The notes under the pieces: generated by a model
What the model was told of the DNA's origin: nothing
The model's input: the letters and a program-made list of their open reading frames with translations, nothing else
Databases searched by the model: none
NCBI GenBank assembly: GCA_964611335.1
Contig: CAZSXR010000004.1
Span: 62,001 to 126,000 of the forward strand
DNA from: BOG-1112 sp964611335
Lineage (GTDB): Bacteria; Bdellovibrionota_B; Oligoflexia; Oligoflexales; Bog-1112
Length of the DNA: 64,000 nucleotides
Reading direction: 5' to 3'
Shown here: positions 8,352 to 17,315 of the stretch, piece by piece
How positions within the stretch are numbered: the first letter of the stretch is position 1
Layout of the letters: each line of letters opens with the position of its first letter
Made by a program: the position numbers and the translations under genes

Positions 8352-11302
8352 GATCCCTCCCATGCGCCTGCCATATGTGTGAGAGATGTGTGTACAAAAA
8401 GTTGAGAATTCCATTCACAATGCAAAAATTCTTCTTTTGTAACTTCTCCTAAAATCTGTGCATCTTCTTGCATAAGATCTTCAAAAAAACTCTTGTTTTT
8501 TCTTGAGACAGAAACAATGAAACGAGAAGGACTTTCTGAGAAAAAAGCCGCTTGAGAGCTTAAAGAAGAATCTAAAAAGCAAATACGCGCTCCCAATTCA
8601 CTTCCTATACATGATTCTGCAAGCGCAACGAGAAGTCCTCCATCTGAGATATCATGTGCAGATTGAAGAAGGCCTGCTTTGTGAGCCTTAGAAAAACGTG
8701 TATATACCCTCTTCGCTTGTTCTTTTCTCACTCGAGGAACTTTCGCCCCTATATATCCAAAGAGTGCATAATATTCTGAAGCTCCCAACTCTTCATAACA
8801 TTGACCAATATGATAAATGAGGTCTCCAGCCTCTTTCCATTCACTGCTGAGTGTAGCTCGCACATCTCTAATTCCCGAGACCATGGAATACAGTATTGTA
8901 GGAGGAACTGAAATTTTATCTTTACCAACTCCAAAATCATTTTTCATGCTATCTTTTCCCGATGTCATCGGGATGCAAAAAAATGTGGACATGTCATAGA
9001 GCGCATCGCACATACGCACGAGTTTTGCCAATTTTAATTTTCCATCTGGGTTAGACACTGGATCATAGACAATATTAGGAACACAGAAATTGTCATTTAC
9101 AGACCAAAACACAGGATCTTTAACTTCGGGATCGGGAAGTTCTCCTCCAACTGCTATGATTTGTCTTAGAGCCTCATCGAATGAATTTGCTGACATCTCA
9201 TAAGCATCTATATCTCCATATCGAGGGATTATTCCATTTGACACCGCAATTCCACGATAATGGTCATAACTCAAACGCAAGACAGCTGCATCTTGGGGAG
9301 CATTTTGATTTTTTCCCATAAGAGGTTTTAAAACTGTCCGACCTTTGACTTCATGATCATACTGTTGAATGATCTTACGACGTGAACATATATTCGGGCT
9401 TGCAAGTAATTTCAGAAGTGTTTCATTATAATAATCTAGATCTTGAGTGCTCGTATCGAAAGAAGGTTCTTTTAAATCTGGCTTTTTCCATTCCGCTAAG
9501 AGCTTTTTCTTCGGAACTCCGTCGTGCAAAAAATCCAACGATAAGTACGCAAGCGTTTCTTCTTCGTAAGAAACTTCAAGAAAGCCGCTATTGGTGAACT
9601 CACCAATAACTGTAGCTTCCACTTCAAACGTAGAAGCAAAAGTAAGAACTTCTTTGTACTGCGAGTCATTACAAACAAGGGTCATACGCTCTTGAGATTC
9701 CGAAACAAAAATTTCCCAAGGAGCAAGCCCTGGATATTTGAGTGGAACTTTTTCCAAATAAACACGAGCACCTCCTGCAAGACTCGCAAGTTCACCGATG
9801 GAAGAAGACAGACCACCAGCTCCGTTATCCGTACAACTTTTAACAAGGCCCCTGCGTGTAAGAAATTCTAAGTAATCCGACAGAAGCTTCTGCGTTAACG
9901 GACTTCCAATCTGAACAATCGTTGTCGGGGTTGTTTCGTCTGTATGGGTAGAGGATGCAGTTGCACCGTGAATGCCATCTTTTCCTACTCGCCCTCCGAG
10001 CATCAAAATCTTATCTCCAGGCTCCACATATTTGTCCCAGGCTTTAAGATTTCCATATGAATGTGGGAGAAGACCACCTGTTCCACAATAAACTAAAGGT
10101 TTACCACTATAACGGTCGTCGTAAATCACAGCACCATTTACTGTAGGAACTCCTGATTGGTTTCCTGCATCTCGAATACCTTTAACAACACCCTCACGAA
10201 TATAAAGTGGATGTTTTTGACCCTTCAGCAAAGCTTTAACGTAGTCAGGTTTTCCAAAACATAAAACATTGGTGTTGAAAAGAAGCCTTGCGCCTCCTAC
10301 ACCTGTTCCAAAAGCGTCTCTGTTTACACCCAGAACACCTGTCATAGCCCCCCCATAAGGATCAAGAGCAGAGGGCGTATTGTGAGTTTCTACCTTCCAC
10401 ACAAAGAGATTTTCGTCATCTACACGAACGACACCTGCATTGTCGTTGAACACTTTTACAAGAAAGGAATTTCCTTTTGCTTTGAAAACAGCGTCTATGT
10501 CTTCCGTCGCTCTTTTTATTTTGGAATGGAAAAGAGAATTGATATTTCGCACTTCACCCGTATCTAAATCGGTAAATTCAATTTCAGCATTGAACTCTTT
10601 ATGCTTACAATGCTCAGACCAGGTCTGACCAAGGATTTCCCATTCGCAATCTGTAATTTCTTTTAAGTTCTTTTCTGAACGAATCTGAAGAACATTTTCT
10701 TGAGAAAAATAATTTTTAATGACGCCTATTTCTTCATCATTCAAAGAGAGAAGAAGTGGTTCCACCTTACTGAGCCCAATCCCTCTTTGGGAGATGGGGT
10801 TCAGTAAGGTGGAACCACTTCTCTCAAAAGGCCCGCAAATAGAATCACGACTAAAGGTAAAATTTTCTATAAGAGGGTTCCCAAGAAGAGTACTCGCTAA
10901 CCTTTCAAAATCCTCTTCGGGAAGAGTTTTTTCAAACATGTATAATGTATGTGTAGATACGACGGGTGATGTTTTTGAAAAACGATCTTCGAAGGTCTTT
11001 TCAGCACAACGACTTTCATCGTCTGTTATGCCTTCTTTTTTCGAAACCACGCAGTAACTTGCAAATTTCGAGTCGCTGTATCTTTGAGAGAAGGAAAGTT
11101 TATAAACAACAGAATCTACAAGAAAATGTTCTACAAAATTGCGTTCTTCATCATTTAAATTGTAATTTTGAAATTCGAAAATTTTAAAAAAATTCACATC
11201 ACCTGTCTCTATGTTGAGATGACGGAATGCTGCGTTTTTAATGTCTTGACAACGATGACTTCTTTCTTCGTTCTTAGGAAGCACATACACGCAGGTGTTC
11301 AT
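8339..11302 (-). CDS. purL: FGAM synthase, synthetase subunit (large type without glutaminase)
   Basis: ATP-dependent conversion of FGAR to FGAM. 987 aa from the ATG at 11302, which lies just after the purM stop with a GGGA site 6 bases before it. It has an N-terminal PurS-like domain (about residues 1-150), a linker, then tandem AIRS-type domains: QTWSEHCKHKEF, VETHNTPSALDPYGGA, ATASSTHTDETTPTT, DNGAGGLSSSIGELA, SGKDSMKND and SAHDISDGGLLVALAESC. It therefore corresponds to large PurL with the glutaminase split off as PurQ. The linker at about residues 160-185 is encoded by a long palindrome (separate entry). Confidence 0.96.
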   Translation of the reverse strand: MNTCVYVLPKNEERSHRCQDIKNAAFRHLNIETGDVNFFKIFEFQNYNLNDEERNFVEHFLVDSVVYKLSFSQRYSDSKFASYCVVSKKEGITDDESRCAEKTFEDRFSKTSPVVSTHTLYMFEKTLPEEDFERLASTLLGNPLIENFTFSRDSICGPFERSGSTLLNPISQRGIGLSKVEPLLLSLNDEEIGVIKNYFSQENVLQIRSEKNLKEITDCEWEILGQTWSEHCKHKEFNAEIEFTDLDTGEVRNINSLFHSKIKRATEDIDAVFKAKGNSFLVKVFNDNAGVVRVDDENLFVWKVETHNTPSALDPYGGAMTGVLGVNRDAFGTGVGGARLLFNTNVLCFGKPDYVKALLKGQKHPLYIREGVVKGIRDAGNQSGVPTVNGAVIYDDRYSGKPLVYCGTGGLLPHSYGNLKAWDKYVEPGDKILMLGGRVGKDGIHGATASSTHTDETTPTTIVQIGSPLTQKLLSDYLEFLTRRGLVKSCTDNGAGGLSSSIGELASLAGGARVYLEKVPLKYPGLAPWEIFVSESQERMTLVCNDSQYKEVLTFASTFEVEATVIGEFTNSGFLEVSYEEETLAYLSLDFLHDGVPKKKLLAEWKKPDLKEPSFDTSTQDLDYYNETLLKLLASPNICSRRKIIQQYDHEVKGRTVLKPLMGKNQNAPQDAAVLRLSYDHYRGIAVSNGIIPRYGDIDAYEMSANSFDEALRQIIAVGGELPDPEVKDPVFWSVNDNFCVPNIVYDPVSNPDGKLKLAKLVRMCDALYDMSTFFCIPMTSGKDSMKNDFGVGKDKISVPPTILYSMVSGIRDVRATLSSEWKEAGDLIYHIGQCYEELGASEYYALFGYIGAKVPRVRKEQAKRVYTRFSKAHKAGLLQSAHDISDGGLLVALAESCIGSELGARICFLDSSLSSQAAFFSESPSRFIVSVSRKNKSFFEDLMQEDAQILGEVTKEEFLHCEWNSQLFVHTSLTHMAGAWEGSWYA
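10748..10825. repeat. Palindromic element inserted in frame in purL
   Basis: A 20-base arm at 10754-10773 (AAGTGGTTCCACCTTACTGA) is repeated exactly in inverted orientation at 10801-10820. Pairing continues inward with a few mismatches to about 10783/10791, leaving a short loop, and outward by five more pairs with one bulged base. The whole structure stays in frame and adds about 26 residues, beginning ERSGSTLLNPIS and ending LSKVEPLLL, to the linker between the PurS-like domain and the first catalytic domain. No second copy was found by eye in the window. A hairpin this long cannot be explained by codon choice alone. Confidence 0.85.
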
Positions 11303-11304
11303 TT

Positions 11305-12369
11305 CTATTCCCATTCAAATTTCAAAGTGGAAGCTTCTAATCCCTGAGAACATAAAACAATAGAAGGTTCTTTAGTGATCCTTCCTGCTAATTTTGCTTT
11401 GACTTTTCTTTCCTGAAGTTCACAGAGAATTTTCTCAACACTTTCTTGAGGAACGACAAGAAGCATTCCGTTGCTCATATTCCAAGTTTGATAGCATTCT
11501 CTGTCTGAAAGTTTTCCCCATTCTTGAAGAAGACGCATTTCATAATGAGGTTCTTGCAAATTATCCAAATAGGCCCCTTTAGACCAAGGAGAGAGTATGC
11601 GTTCAAGGTTATCGGCAACTCCTCCTCCTGTAATATGAGCTATTCCACGAAGGGGATACTCTCTTTGAAGCAGATAGACGATATGTGACGCATATATTAC
11701 AGAAGGTGTAAGGAGCTGCTGTCCCCAAGTTTTCCCTTCGAAAAGAGTCTCTTTATGCCACTCATTACCAAAGCGTTCTTGCAAAATTTTTCTAGCAAGA
11801 GAAAATCCGTTGCTTCTCAATCCACAGCAGCGAAGACTGATAATCGCATCACCTTCTTGAATTTCAGATCCATCTATGGGCTTTTTCCCATTCGGAAGTA
11901 TCCCTATTCCGGTAGCACACCAATTAAAATGCATTCTTGAACCGTAACCACTTATACGTGTTCCAAGCTCTGCAGTTTCTCCACCGGTAATCATCATTCC
12001 TGTTTCATCCGCAGCTTTTTGCAAACCTTCGAAAAGTTCTTTCATAATGTCTGCATCCAGCACATCCACATCAAGAATATTAGAAAGGTGTGTGGGTTCT
12101 GCCCCGCTGCAAATAATATCGTCGGCAATCATAGCAACAAGATCATAGCCGAGCGTCGCGTAATTTTGACAGCGTTCCGCTACTTCAATTTTTGTTCCTA
12201 TTCCATCGGATGTGATTGCAAGAAGATGTGTTGGCGTTCGTAAGAGCTGGCAGTAGTAGTGATCCAAAGTAGGTGCCGCTTCACCCCATTTGTGTTTTCT
12301 ATTCAGAAAGGTCTTCTTTGCTGCATAGAACGCAGACTGCGAACAAAAATCTGAAAGAGAGTTTGCCAT
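11305..12369 (-). CDS. purM: Phosphoribosylformylglycinamidine cyclo-ligase (AIR synthetase)
   Basis: Converts FGAM to AIR. 354 aa from the ATG at 12369, selected because GAGGG lies 8 bases upstream; the reading frame extends 34 codons further but without family similarity. Motifs: AITSDGIGTKIEVAE, MIADDIICSGAEP, MITGGETAELG, GLRSNGFSLARKIL and AHITGGGVADNLERI. Oddity: the usual N-terminal Y-x-x-A-G-V-D motif is not present. It is the first gene of the purine operon; purL follows at 2 bases. No confident promoter was seen in the 174 bases shared with the divergent uppP. Confidence 0.94.
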   Translation of the reverse strand: MANSLSDFCSQSAFYAAKKTFLNRKHKWGEAAPTLDHYYCQLLRTPTHLLAITSDGIGTKIEVAERCQNYATLGYDLVAMIADDIICSGAEPTHLSNILDVDVLDADIMKELFEGLQKAADETGMMITGGETAELGTRISGYGSRMHFNWCATGIGILPNGKKPIDGSEIQEGDAIISLRCCGLRSNGFSLARKILQERFGNEWHKETLFEGKTWGQQLLTPSVIYASHIVYLLQREYPLRGIAHITGGGVADNLERILSPWSKGAYLDNLQEPHYEMRLLQEWGKLSDRECYQTWNMSNGMLLVVPQESVEKILCELQERKVKAKLAGRITKEPSIVLCSQGLEASTLKFEWE

Positions 12370-12465
12370 TTTTATTGCCCTCAGTTGAGCTATAGAGATG
12401 TAGAGCCTCTTTGGGGGAAAAAGGTTAGTGGAAGGAATTGTTTTTTGCAAGAAAAGTATTCTTGA

Positions 12466-12493
12466 TTGCAAGAGCGGTGTCAGCTTCTATAAT
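12466..12493 (+). promoter_or_regulatory. Candidate sigma-70 promoter for uppP
   Basis: TTGCAA at 12466-12471 and a perfect TATAAT at 12488-12493 are separated by 16 bases and lie 50 bases upstream of the uppP ATG. A second TATAAT occurs at 12505-12510 without a well placed -35. The uppP ribosome site AAGGAA precedes its ATG. Prediction from sequence only. Confidence 0.55.
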
Positions 12494-12543
12494 GAAGATG
12501 ACTTTATAATTTCAATGAGCGTCCTCACTTCATAAGGAACTTT

Positions 12544-13356
12544 ATGGAACTCTCCGTTTTACAAGCAGCAATTCTCGGAACTATTCAAGGAGCGTCTGAG
12601 TTCTTACCTATTTCCAGTTCAGCACATCTGCTTCTTGCAAATTGGGCAATGTCGGGTGAAGCACTCCCGATGGAATTGGAAGTCGCTCTGCATCTTGGAA
12701 CTTTTGCAGCTCTCCTTCTTTATTTTCGAAATTTTTGGATTCGCATACTTATCGGTTTGTGGAGAAAAATTCGCTATTCTGAAGATTCTTTTGCAGCTTC
12801 AAAATTATTTCCTGTTCTCGTAATCGGTAGCATACCTGCAGCAGTCGTTGGATTTTTAGGAGGTCACACTATCGAAAAAATTTTTTATAGCCCACTTTCG
12901 ACTCTTCTTCCTCTTGCTGGAGTTGGTTTGCTCTTATGGATTGTCGATATGAAAGCTGTTTCACAAAAAAATATGCAAAACTTAAATTACAAAGACGCTT
13001 TTCTTATCGGCATCACTCAAGCTTGCGCACTGATTCCTGGTGTATCTCGCAGTGGAGCAACGATCATCGGTGGTCGTTTATTAGGATTGGAAAAAAAGGC
13101 TGCTGTTGAATTTTCCTTCCTACTTGGAACTCCCGTTATGTTCGGAGCCGCCCTCATTCACGCAAAAGGAATAGCAGCTCATATTGGAAGTCCCATTTTT
13201 TATGTGGGTGTCACAGTTTCATTTTTGGTAGGTTACATAACTATAAAATATTTTATCCGATTTATTTCACGTTTTAGTTTTTTAGCTTTTGCAATTTACA
13301 GAGTCTTATTAAGTGCTGCCATTCTTTTCATAATCTTTCAATCTCATTCCAGCTAA
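12544..13356 (+). CDS. uppP: Undecaprenyl-diphosphate phosphatase
   Basis: Integral membrane phosphatase that recycles undecaprenyl pyrophosphate for cell-wall synthesis; overproduction in other bacteria gives bacitracin resistance. 270 aa, typical. The two catalytic signatures are seen: ASEFLPISSSAHLLL near residue 17 and PGVSRSGATIIGGRL near residue 165. Several hydrophobic helices follow the family pattern. The ATG at 12544 has AAGGAA 6 bases upstream. It stands alone, divergent from the purine operon. Confidence 0.95.
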   Translation: MELSVLQAAILGTIQGASEFLPISSSAHLLLANWAMSGEALPMELEVALHLGTFAALLLYFRNFWIRILIGLWRKIRYSEDSFAASKLFPVLVIGSIPAAVVGFLGGHTIEKIFYSPLSTLLPLAGVGLLLWIVDMKAVSQKNMQNLNYKDAFLIGITQACALIPGVSRSGATIIGGRLLGLEKKAAVEFSFLLGTPVMFGAALIHAKGIAAHIGSPIFYVGVTVSFLVGYITIKYFIRFISRFSFLAFAIYRVLLSAAILFIIFQSHSS

Positions 13357-13609
13357 ACTCCTTCCTTATGTAAGGAAAATCAGATCCATTTGTTTGAATC
13401 TCCTCCTTTTCTTTCATCAAATTCCAATTTAATAATTAGCAAAAACATAAAAAATATCCTTTATATTTCATTGTGTTACAAGAACTTTAGAATCTCCCTT
13501 TCATTTTTTTAAAAAATAACCGAAGGGGGCTATGTAATTCTTTTGGTGTCTCAAGGAGCGTACTTCGCTTACGAACCTATGGGTGCTACACCCTGAACAG
13601 GAGTATTAT

Positions 13610-14599
13610 ATGAAAAAGATTTTGGGTATTTTTTCTCTTTCACTTGTGTGTGGCTCTTTTGCGGTAGCACTCTTCCTCAATGGAGGTTGCGGTTCTAAAT
13701 CAGGAGGCACATCGAATCTTATGACTATACCTGTCGCTATTGGCGGAAGAACAGGCACGACTGGGTTGGATCTTGCTCCTACCGGAACAAATACAGTGAC
13801 AGCTACAAGTTGGACAATCGATATTTCAGGTTGCGTGTCTGGTTGGAACACGAGTTGTTCATCGAACTCTTTCCAAGTTTATAACGGTGATACAAAGTGT
13901 CTTGGTATTCTACAAACTTTCAAAATTAGTGGAAAAACCTATAACGCGGGACCATCTTGCTCATCTATCACATGGCAAGCGGGTTCTTCTTGCTCATTCG
14001 TCAATGCCGCAAATACGTCTGATTCCTTGAACGTAGTTGTACTTTCACAACTCTCAAGTCCCACAAAAAACACTGACTCCGTATCATTTCAATTTGGTGC
14101 AGTAGGTACAGGTACAGCGCAGCTCTTTACATCTTCTCAGTTGGGATTTGGTGTGCAGAACAGTGTTGTTGAGCAATTGGATCCTAACTTCCAAATTTCA
14201 AGTCTCTTCTATTATGGTATCAACGCAAATGGTTCAGGGAACTTTGCGTTCAACTTACTGTGCGCAAATGCACAGGTCAATGGAAACTGCGACACAGTTC
14301 CAACTTCCAAACTCGATTATGCTCTCGTAGCATACCCATCTCAAACGATTACAGCAAATCTCTTGGAAAGCTTAATGAACAGTGCGGCAACTTTAAACAC
14401 TATCAGCACGAGTACAGACCTTATCACGACAGGTAACGGTGGTTTCGTAACAAAGATCATGGCAGGACCTGGTCAAATCTCTACAACGAGCGACATGCTT
14501 CTTATCTTGAGAGAAACTGGTACTGCTAGTGGTCAGATAATTAAGTCCTATCGTAGCTTCCGAGTGCAACTTCAAGCCTTACCATCTTGCAACTGTTAG
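13610..14599 (+). CDS. Cysteine-rich lipoprotein, function unknown
   Basis: 329 aa. Start at the ATG 13610 because AGGAG lies 6 bases upstream; the frame is open 9 codons further without a signal. The N-terminus MKKILGIFSLSLVCGSF continues to a lipobox LNGGC near residue 29, so it is an exported, lipid-anchored protein. The mature part is rich in Ser, Thr, Asn and Gly with paired cysteines (CVSGWNTSC, CSSITWQAGSSC, CANAQVNGNC, and CNC at the C-terminus), suggesting disulfides in a beta-rich surface protein. I do not recognise a family. A bidirectional terminator follows. Confidence 0.75.
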   Translation: MKKILGIFSLSLVCGSFAVALFLNGGCGSKSGGTSNLMTIPVAIGGRTGTTGLDLAPTGTNTVTATSWTIDISGCVSGWNTSCSSNSFQVYNGDTKCLGILQTFKISGKTYNAGPSCSSITWQAGSSCSFVNAANTSDSLNVVVLSQLSSPTKNTDSVSFQFGAVGTGTAQLFTSSQLGFGVQNSVVEQLDPNFQISSLFYYGINANGSGNFAFNLLCANAQVNGNCDTVPTSKLDYALVAYPSQTITANLLESLMNSAATLNTISTSTDLITTGNGGFVTKIMAGPGQISTTSDMLLILRETGTASGQIIKSYRSFRVQLQALPSCNC

Positions 14600-14620
14600 T
14601 ATTAGCTGTTTTGTAAAATA

Positions 14621-14650
14621 AAAAAGCGAGGATTAAACCTCGCTTTTTTA
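14621..14650. terminator. Bidirectional intrinsic terminator
   Basis: An 11-bp stem, AAAAAGCGAGG against CCTCGCTTTTT, with a 6-base loop, lies between the convergent lipoprotein gene and the membrane-protein gene ending at 14648. The A and T runs on either side let it work in both directions. Confidence 0.9.
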
Positions 14651-16288
14651 TTTCTTCTTTTCTTTCACAAGTACAGACCTTGCAAGTTCATCAATACGAA
14701 CGAGACCATTTTTATCGACAACCAAAACATGATAATTGAATCCTGATGAATCTACTCGTTCATGAGATGTAAATTTAAGAGCCACTCCGATGTAGTAAAC
14801 TTTTGGCATTCCTATTTCTTGTACGGATCCTTTTTTATTCAAGGACAAATAAATCTGAATAGGATCATCCAAACGAGTCAGAAAACGTCTAATACTAAAG
14901 CGTATGATATGTTTTACAGATACGAAATGCGGTCGCACCTGTTGTATCGCGAAAGGATCAAGTTCCACGGATTTACGATAAAACAGAATATCGAATTGAT
15001 CTTCTTCATCCCAAAGATCACCCTGTTCTCGGATTTTATAAATTTCATTGGGAATATCTTCTTTTTTACGAACAAATTTCACTGATTCGTTCATATCCCC
15101 CACAAAAAACTTATGCTTCATATTATTTGTATAATAGATATTATAGAAATAATCTGGCAGATTTCCAAAAAGACCTTTCTTGAAACGAACACGACTGATT
15201 TCTTTAATACGATCTTTCAAAACATAAGCAACGACAAAAGCAACAATGACAGCAATACCACCAAGACCCAGATAATTCTTCACCCCTCCTAAAGATCCAA
15301 ATCCACCATATTGTAGATAATAGAAAATCATTACATTCGCTAAAAAATACCAAAACGCTGCTAATGCTGCAGCGATCATATAGCCTGTTTGCATGCGTAT
15401 TGAAAAAAACACATCGGGCTTAATATCCAAATACAAAACACGACTTAGATATTTTTTAATATTACCCAATCTCGACAAAAATGTTTCGCGCTCCTGCGAT
15501 GAACTTTTCTCATTCACAGATAAAAAATGATGCTTGAATTCAAACCAAGTTATAAAACGCGACCATATTCGGAGTTTCTTGACAGCCAATTCATAATCTT
15601 CCATTTTGCTTGCACTAACACTTCTTAATGTTTCAACTGCAAGAGCAATCCCTTCTCGAAATCTATAAAAGCAGTACTCTTCCGCTAACAACATTTCTAA
15701 AACCAGATGTTCTCGTAAATCTTCCGCCAATGAATACTTGTCTCGTAAAAAAGAGAAGAGCCGAAGTAGATAAAAATATTTTCTAAAAAAAGGATCCAAC
15801 CCTGTAAATATCTCTTTGAAAGCTTCCTCACTAACATCTGCTTGGAATTGGTAGTCTTTCAAAGCTTTGCACTGTTTTCGTATTTTTTTTCTAAAATTGC
15901 TTACATAACAACATGCAAAATATTTTATCAAATCGATCACTTCATTTTTCATTTCGTGACGATGAGGATCTTCCACATTTTGAAGTGACTCCAACAAAAA
16001 TTCTATTCTTGCAAAAGGACTTTCTCTTCCAGGCTTTGATCCTAAAAGATCTTGATGCGTATAAGGAGGTTCCTTAAAACGAAAAATTTGTCGTATATCT
16101 TCATAGAAATGGCTTTTCTTATAAGTTTCAGCATTTATACCCATAAGTTTTGGAATGAAAAAATAGGCTTCTACAGAATAGGTTTGCTTTTTCTTGAGAT
16201 CAAAAGTGTGGCGTCTATTCGTATCGATATAGTAATCGAAACGCGTTTCAAACTGATATCGATCATGCTGCTTGATCTTTGCGTGAAT
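14648..16288 (-). CDS. Membrane protein of unknown function with probable ATT start
   Basis: 546 codons if it begins at ATT 16288; the first ATG is at 16144. The 48 codons upstream of that ATG are open and protein-like (for example RYQFETRFDYYIDTNRR), contain no ATG, GTG or TTG, and are bounded by a TAG two codons before the ATT. AAGGAG, overlapping the ruvB stop, lies 7 bases upstream of the ATT. A central pair of hydrophobic helices (about residues 300-360, including GGIAVIVAFVVAYVL) separates a charged helical N-terminal half from a C-terminal soluble region. No family recognised. Last gene of the metK-ruvA-ruvB group. Confidence 0.7.
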   Translation of the reverse strand: MHAKIKQHDRYQFETRFDYYIDTNRRHTFDLKKKQTYSVEAYFFIPKLMGINAETYKKSHFYEDIRQIFRFKEPPYTHQDLLGSKPGRESPFARIEFLLESLQNVEDPHRHEMKNEVIDLIKYFACCYVSNFRKKIRKQCKALKDYQFQADVSEEAFKEIFTGLDPFFRKYFYLLRLFSFLRDKYSLAEDLREHLVLEMLLAEEYCFYRFREGIALAVETLRSVSASKMEDYELAVKKLRIWSRFITWFEFKHHFLSVNEKSSSQERETFLSRLGNIKKYLSRVLYLDIKPDVFFSIRMQTGYMIAAALAAFWYFLANVMIFYYLQYGGFGSLGGVKNYLGLGGIAVIVAFVVAYVLKDRIKEISRVRFKKGLFGNLPDYFYNIYYTNNMKHKFFVGDMNESVKFVRKKEDIPNEIYKIREQGDLWDEEDQFDILFYRKSVELDPFAIQQVRPHFVSVKHIIRFSIRRFLTRLDDPIQIYLSLNKKGSVQEIGMPKVYYIGVALKFTSHERVDSSGFNYHVLVVDKNGLVRIDELARSVLVKEKKK

Positions 16289-16299
16289 AAACTAACTCC

Positions 16300-17307
16300 T
16301 TACATATTAGACTTAAACCCTACATGAGAAGAACCTAGGTCTGTTAATGAACGCCCACGAGGGCCTCGTTTAATAAAACCCTTGTGCACAAGATAAGGCT
16401 CATACACTTCTTCAATTGTAGCCTTTTCTTCCCCTAAAGTTGCAGCAAGAGTTTCAATCCCCACGGGGCCTCCTCCGTATTTTTCCGCAACGGCACGTAA
16501 TATATCTCGGTCTGTTCTATCGAGACCATAAGAGTCTATGTCCAATCGACTCAATGCAAAATTCACAATATCCTGTTCTATGACATCTTTTCCTGCAACT
16601 TGTGTAAAATCCCAAACCCTTCTCAAAAGTCTATTTGCAATTCGTGGAGTTCCTCTCGAACGACAGGCCAATTCTCTTGCGCCCTCTTCTGAAAGCTCAA
16701 TGTCGAGAACACGAGCACTTCGTTTCAAAATAAAAATGAGAGATTCTTCGTCATAATAATCAAGCTTTTCTTGAATTCCAAAACGACTTAAAAAAGGCCG
16801 AGACAAACTCGACAAACGAGTTGTTGCACCAACTAAAGTAAATGGTTGCACAGGCATGCGAATCGTTCTTGCAGTAGGACCTTGTCCAATAACAATATCC
16901 ATGCAAAAATCTTCCATAGCAGAATACAAAACCTCTTCCACTTGAATGTTCAACCTATGAATTTCATCTATAAAGAGAAGGGAGTTAGCCTCTATCCCCG
17001 CTAAAATTCCTGCTAAATCACCAGGCTTGTCAATAGCAGGACCCGAAGTGGGATGGAAAGGAACTTGCAATTCTTTTGCAATAATATGCGCTAAAGTAGT
17101 CTTACCCAAACCTGGGGGACCGTGCAAAATCACATGATCTAGACAGCGGTTTCGAGAACGAGCTGCTTGTACATAGGTTTTTAAATTTTCTTTTACAAAA
17201 GTTTGACCAGGATAGTCTTCAAACGAAGAAGGTCGGAGCTTATGCTCATAATTTTCAGGAAGATCATGAACCTGTTCTTCACCCGAAACATAACGTTCAA
17301 TTTTCAC
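16300..17307 (-). CDS. ruvB: Holliday junction helicase motor subunit RuvB
   Basis: AAA+ ATPase that drives branch migration with RuvA. 335 aa. HGPPGLGKTTLAHIIA is Walker A, LLFIDEIHRL Walker B, VGATTRLSSLSRPFLSRF the sensor/arginine-finger region, and the C-terminal winged helix ends with PRGRSLTDLG. It begins 8 bases after ruvA. ruvC is not in the window. The stop codon TAA overlaps the ribosome site of the downstream gene. Confidence 0.97.
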   Translation of the reverse strand: MKIERYVSGEEQVHDLPENYEHKLRPSSFEDYPGQTFVKENLKTYVQAARSRNRCLDHVILHGPPGLGKTTLAHIIAKELQVPFHPTSGPAIDKPGDLAGILAGIEANSLLFIDEIHRLNIQVEEVLYSAMEDFCMDIVIGQGPTARTIRMPVQPFTLVGATTRLSSLSRPFLSRFGIQEKLDYYDEESLIFILKRSARVLDIELSEEGARELACRSRGTPRIANRLLRRVWDFTQVAGKDVIEQDIVNFALSRLDIDSYGLDRTDRDILRAVAEKYGGGPVGIETLAATLGEEKATIEEVYEPYLVHKGFIKRGPRGRSLTDLGSSHVGFKSNM

Positions 17308-17315
17308 GGAATTTC

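Noticed and set aside
10719..11057. 112-codon plus-strand frame across the purL palindrome (contains SKVEPLL-type peptide)
   Set aside because: It is opposite strong purL coding sequence; it is open because palindromic arms translate similarly on both strands. Not a separate gene.
13357..13609. Possible riboswitch or terminator between uppP and the lipoprotein
   Set aside because: Only a short 7-bp inverted repeat (TTCCTTA/TAAGGAA) with a two-base gap is present; too tight a loop and no T-tract.
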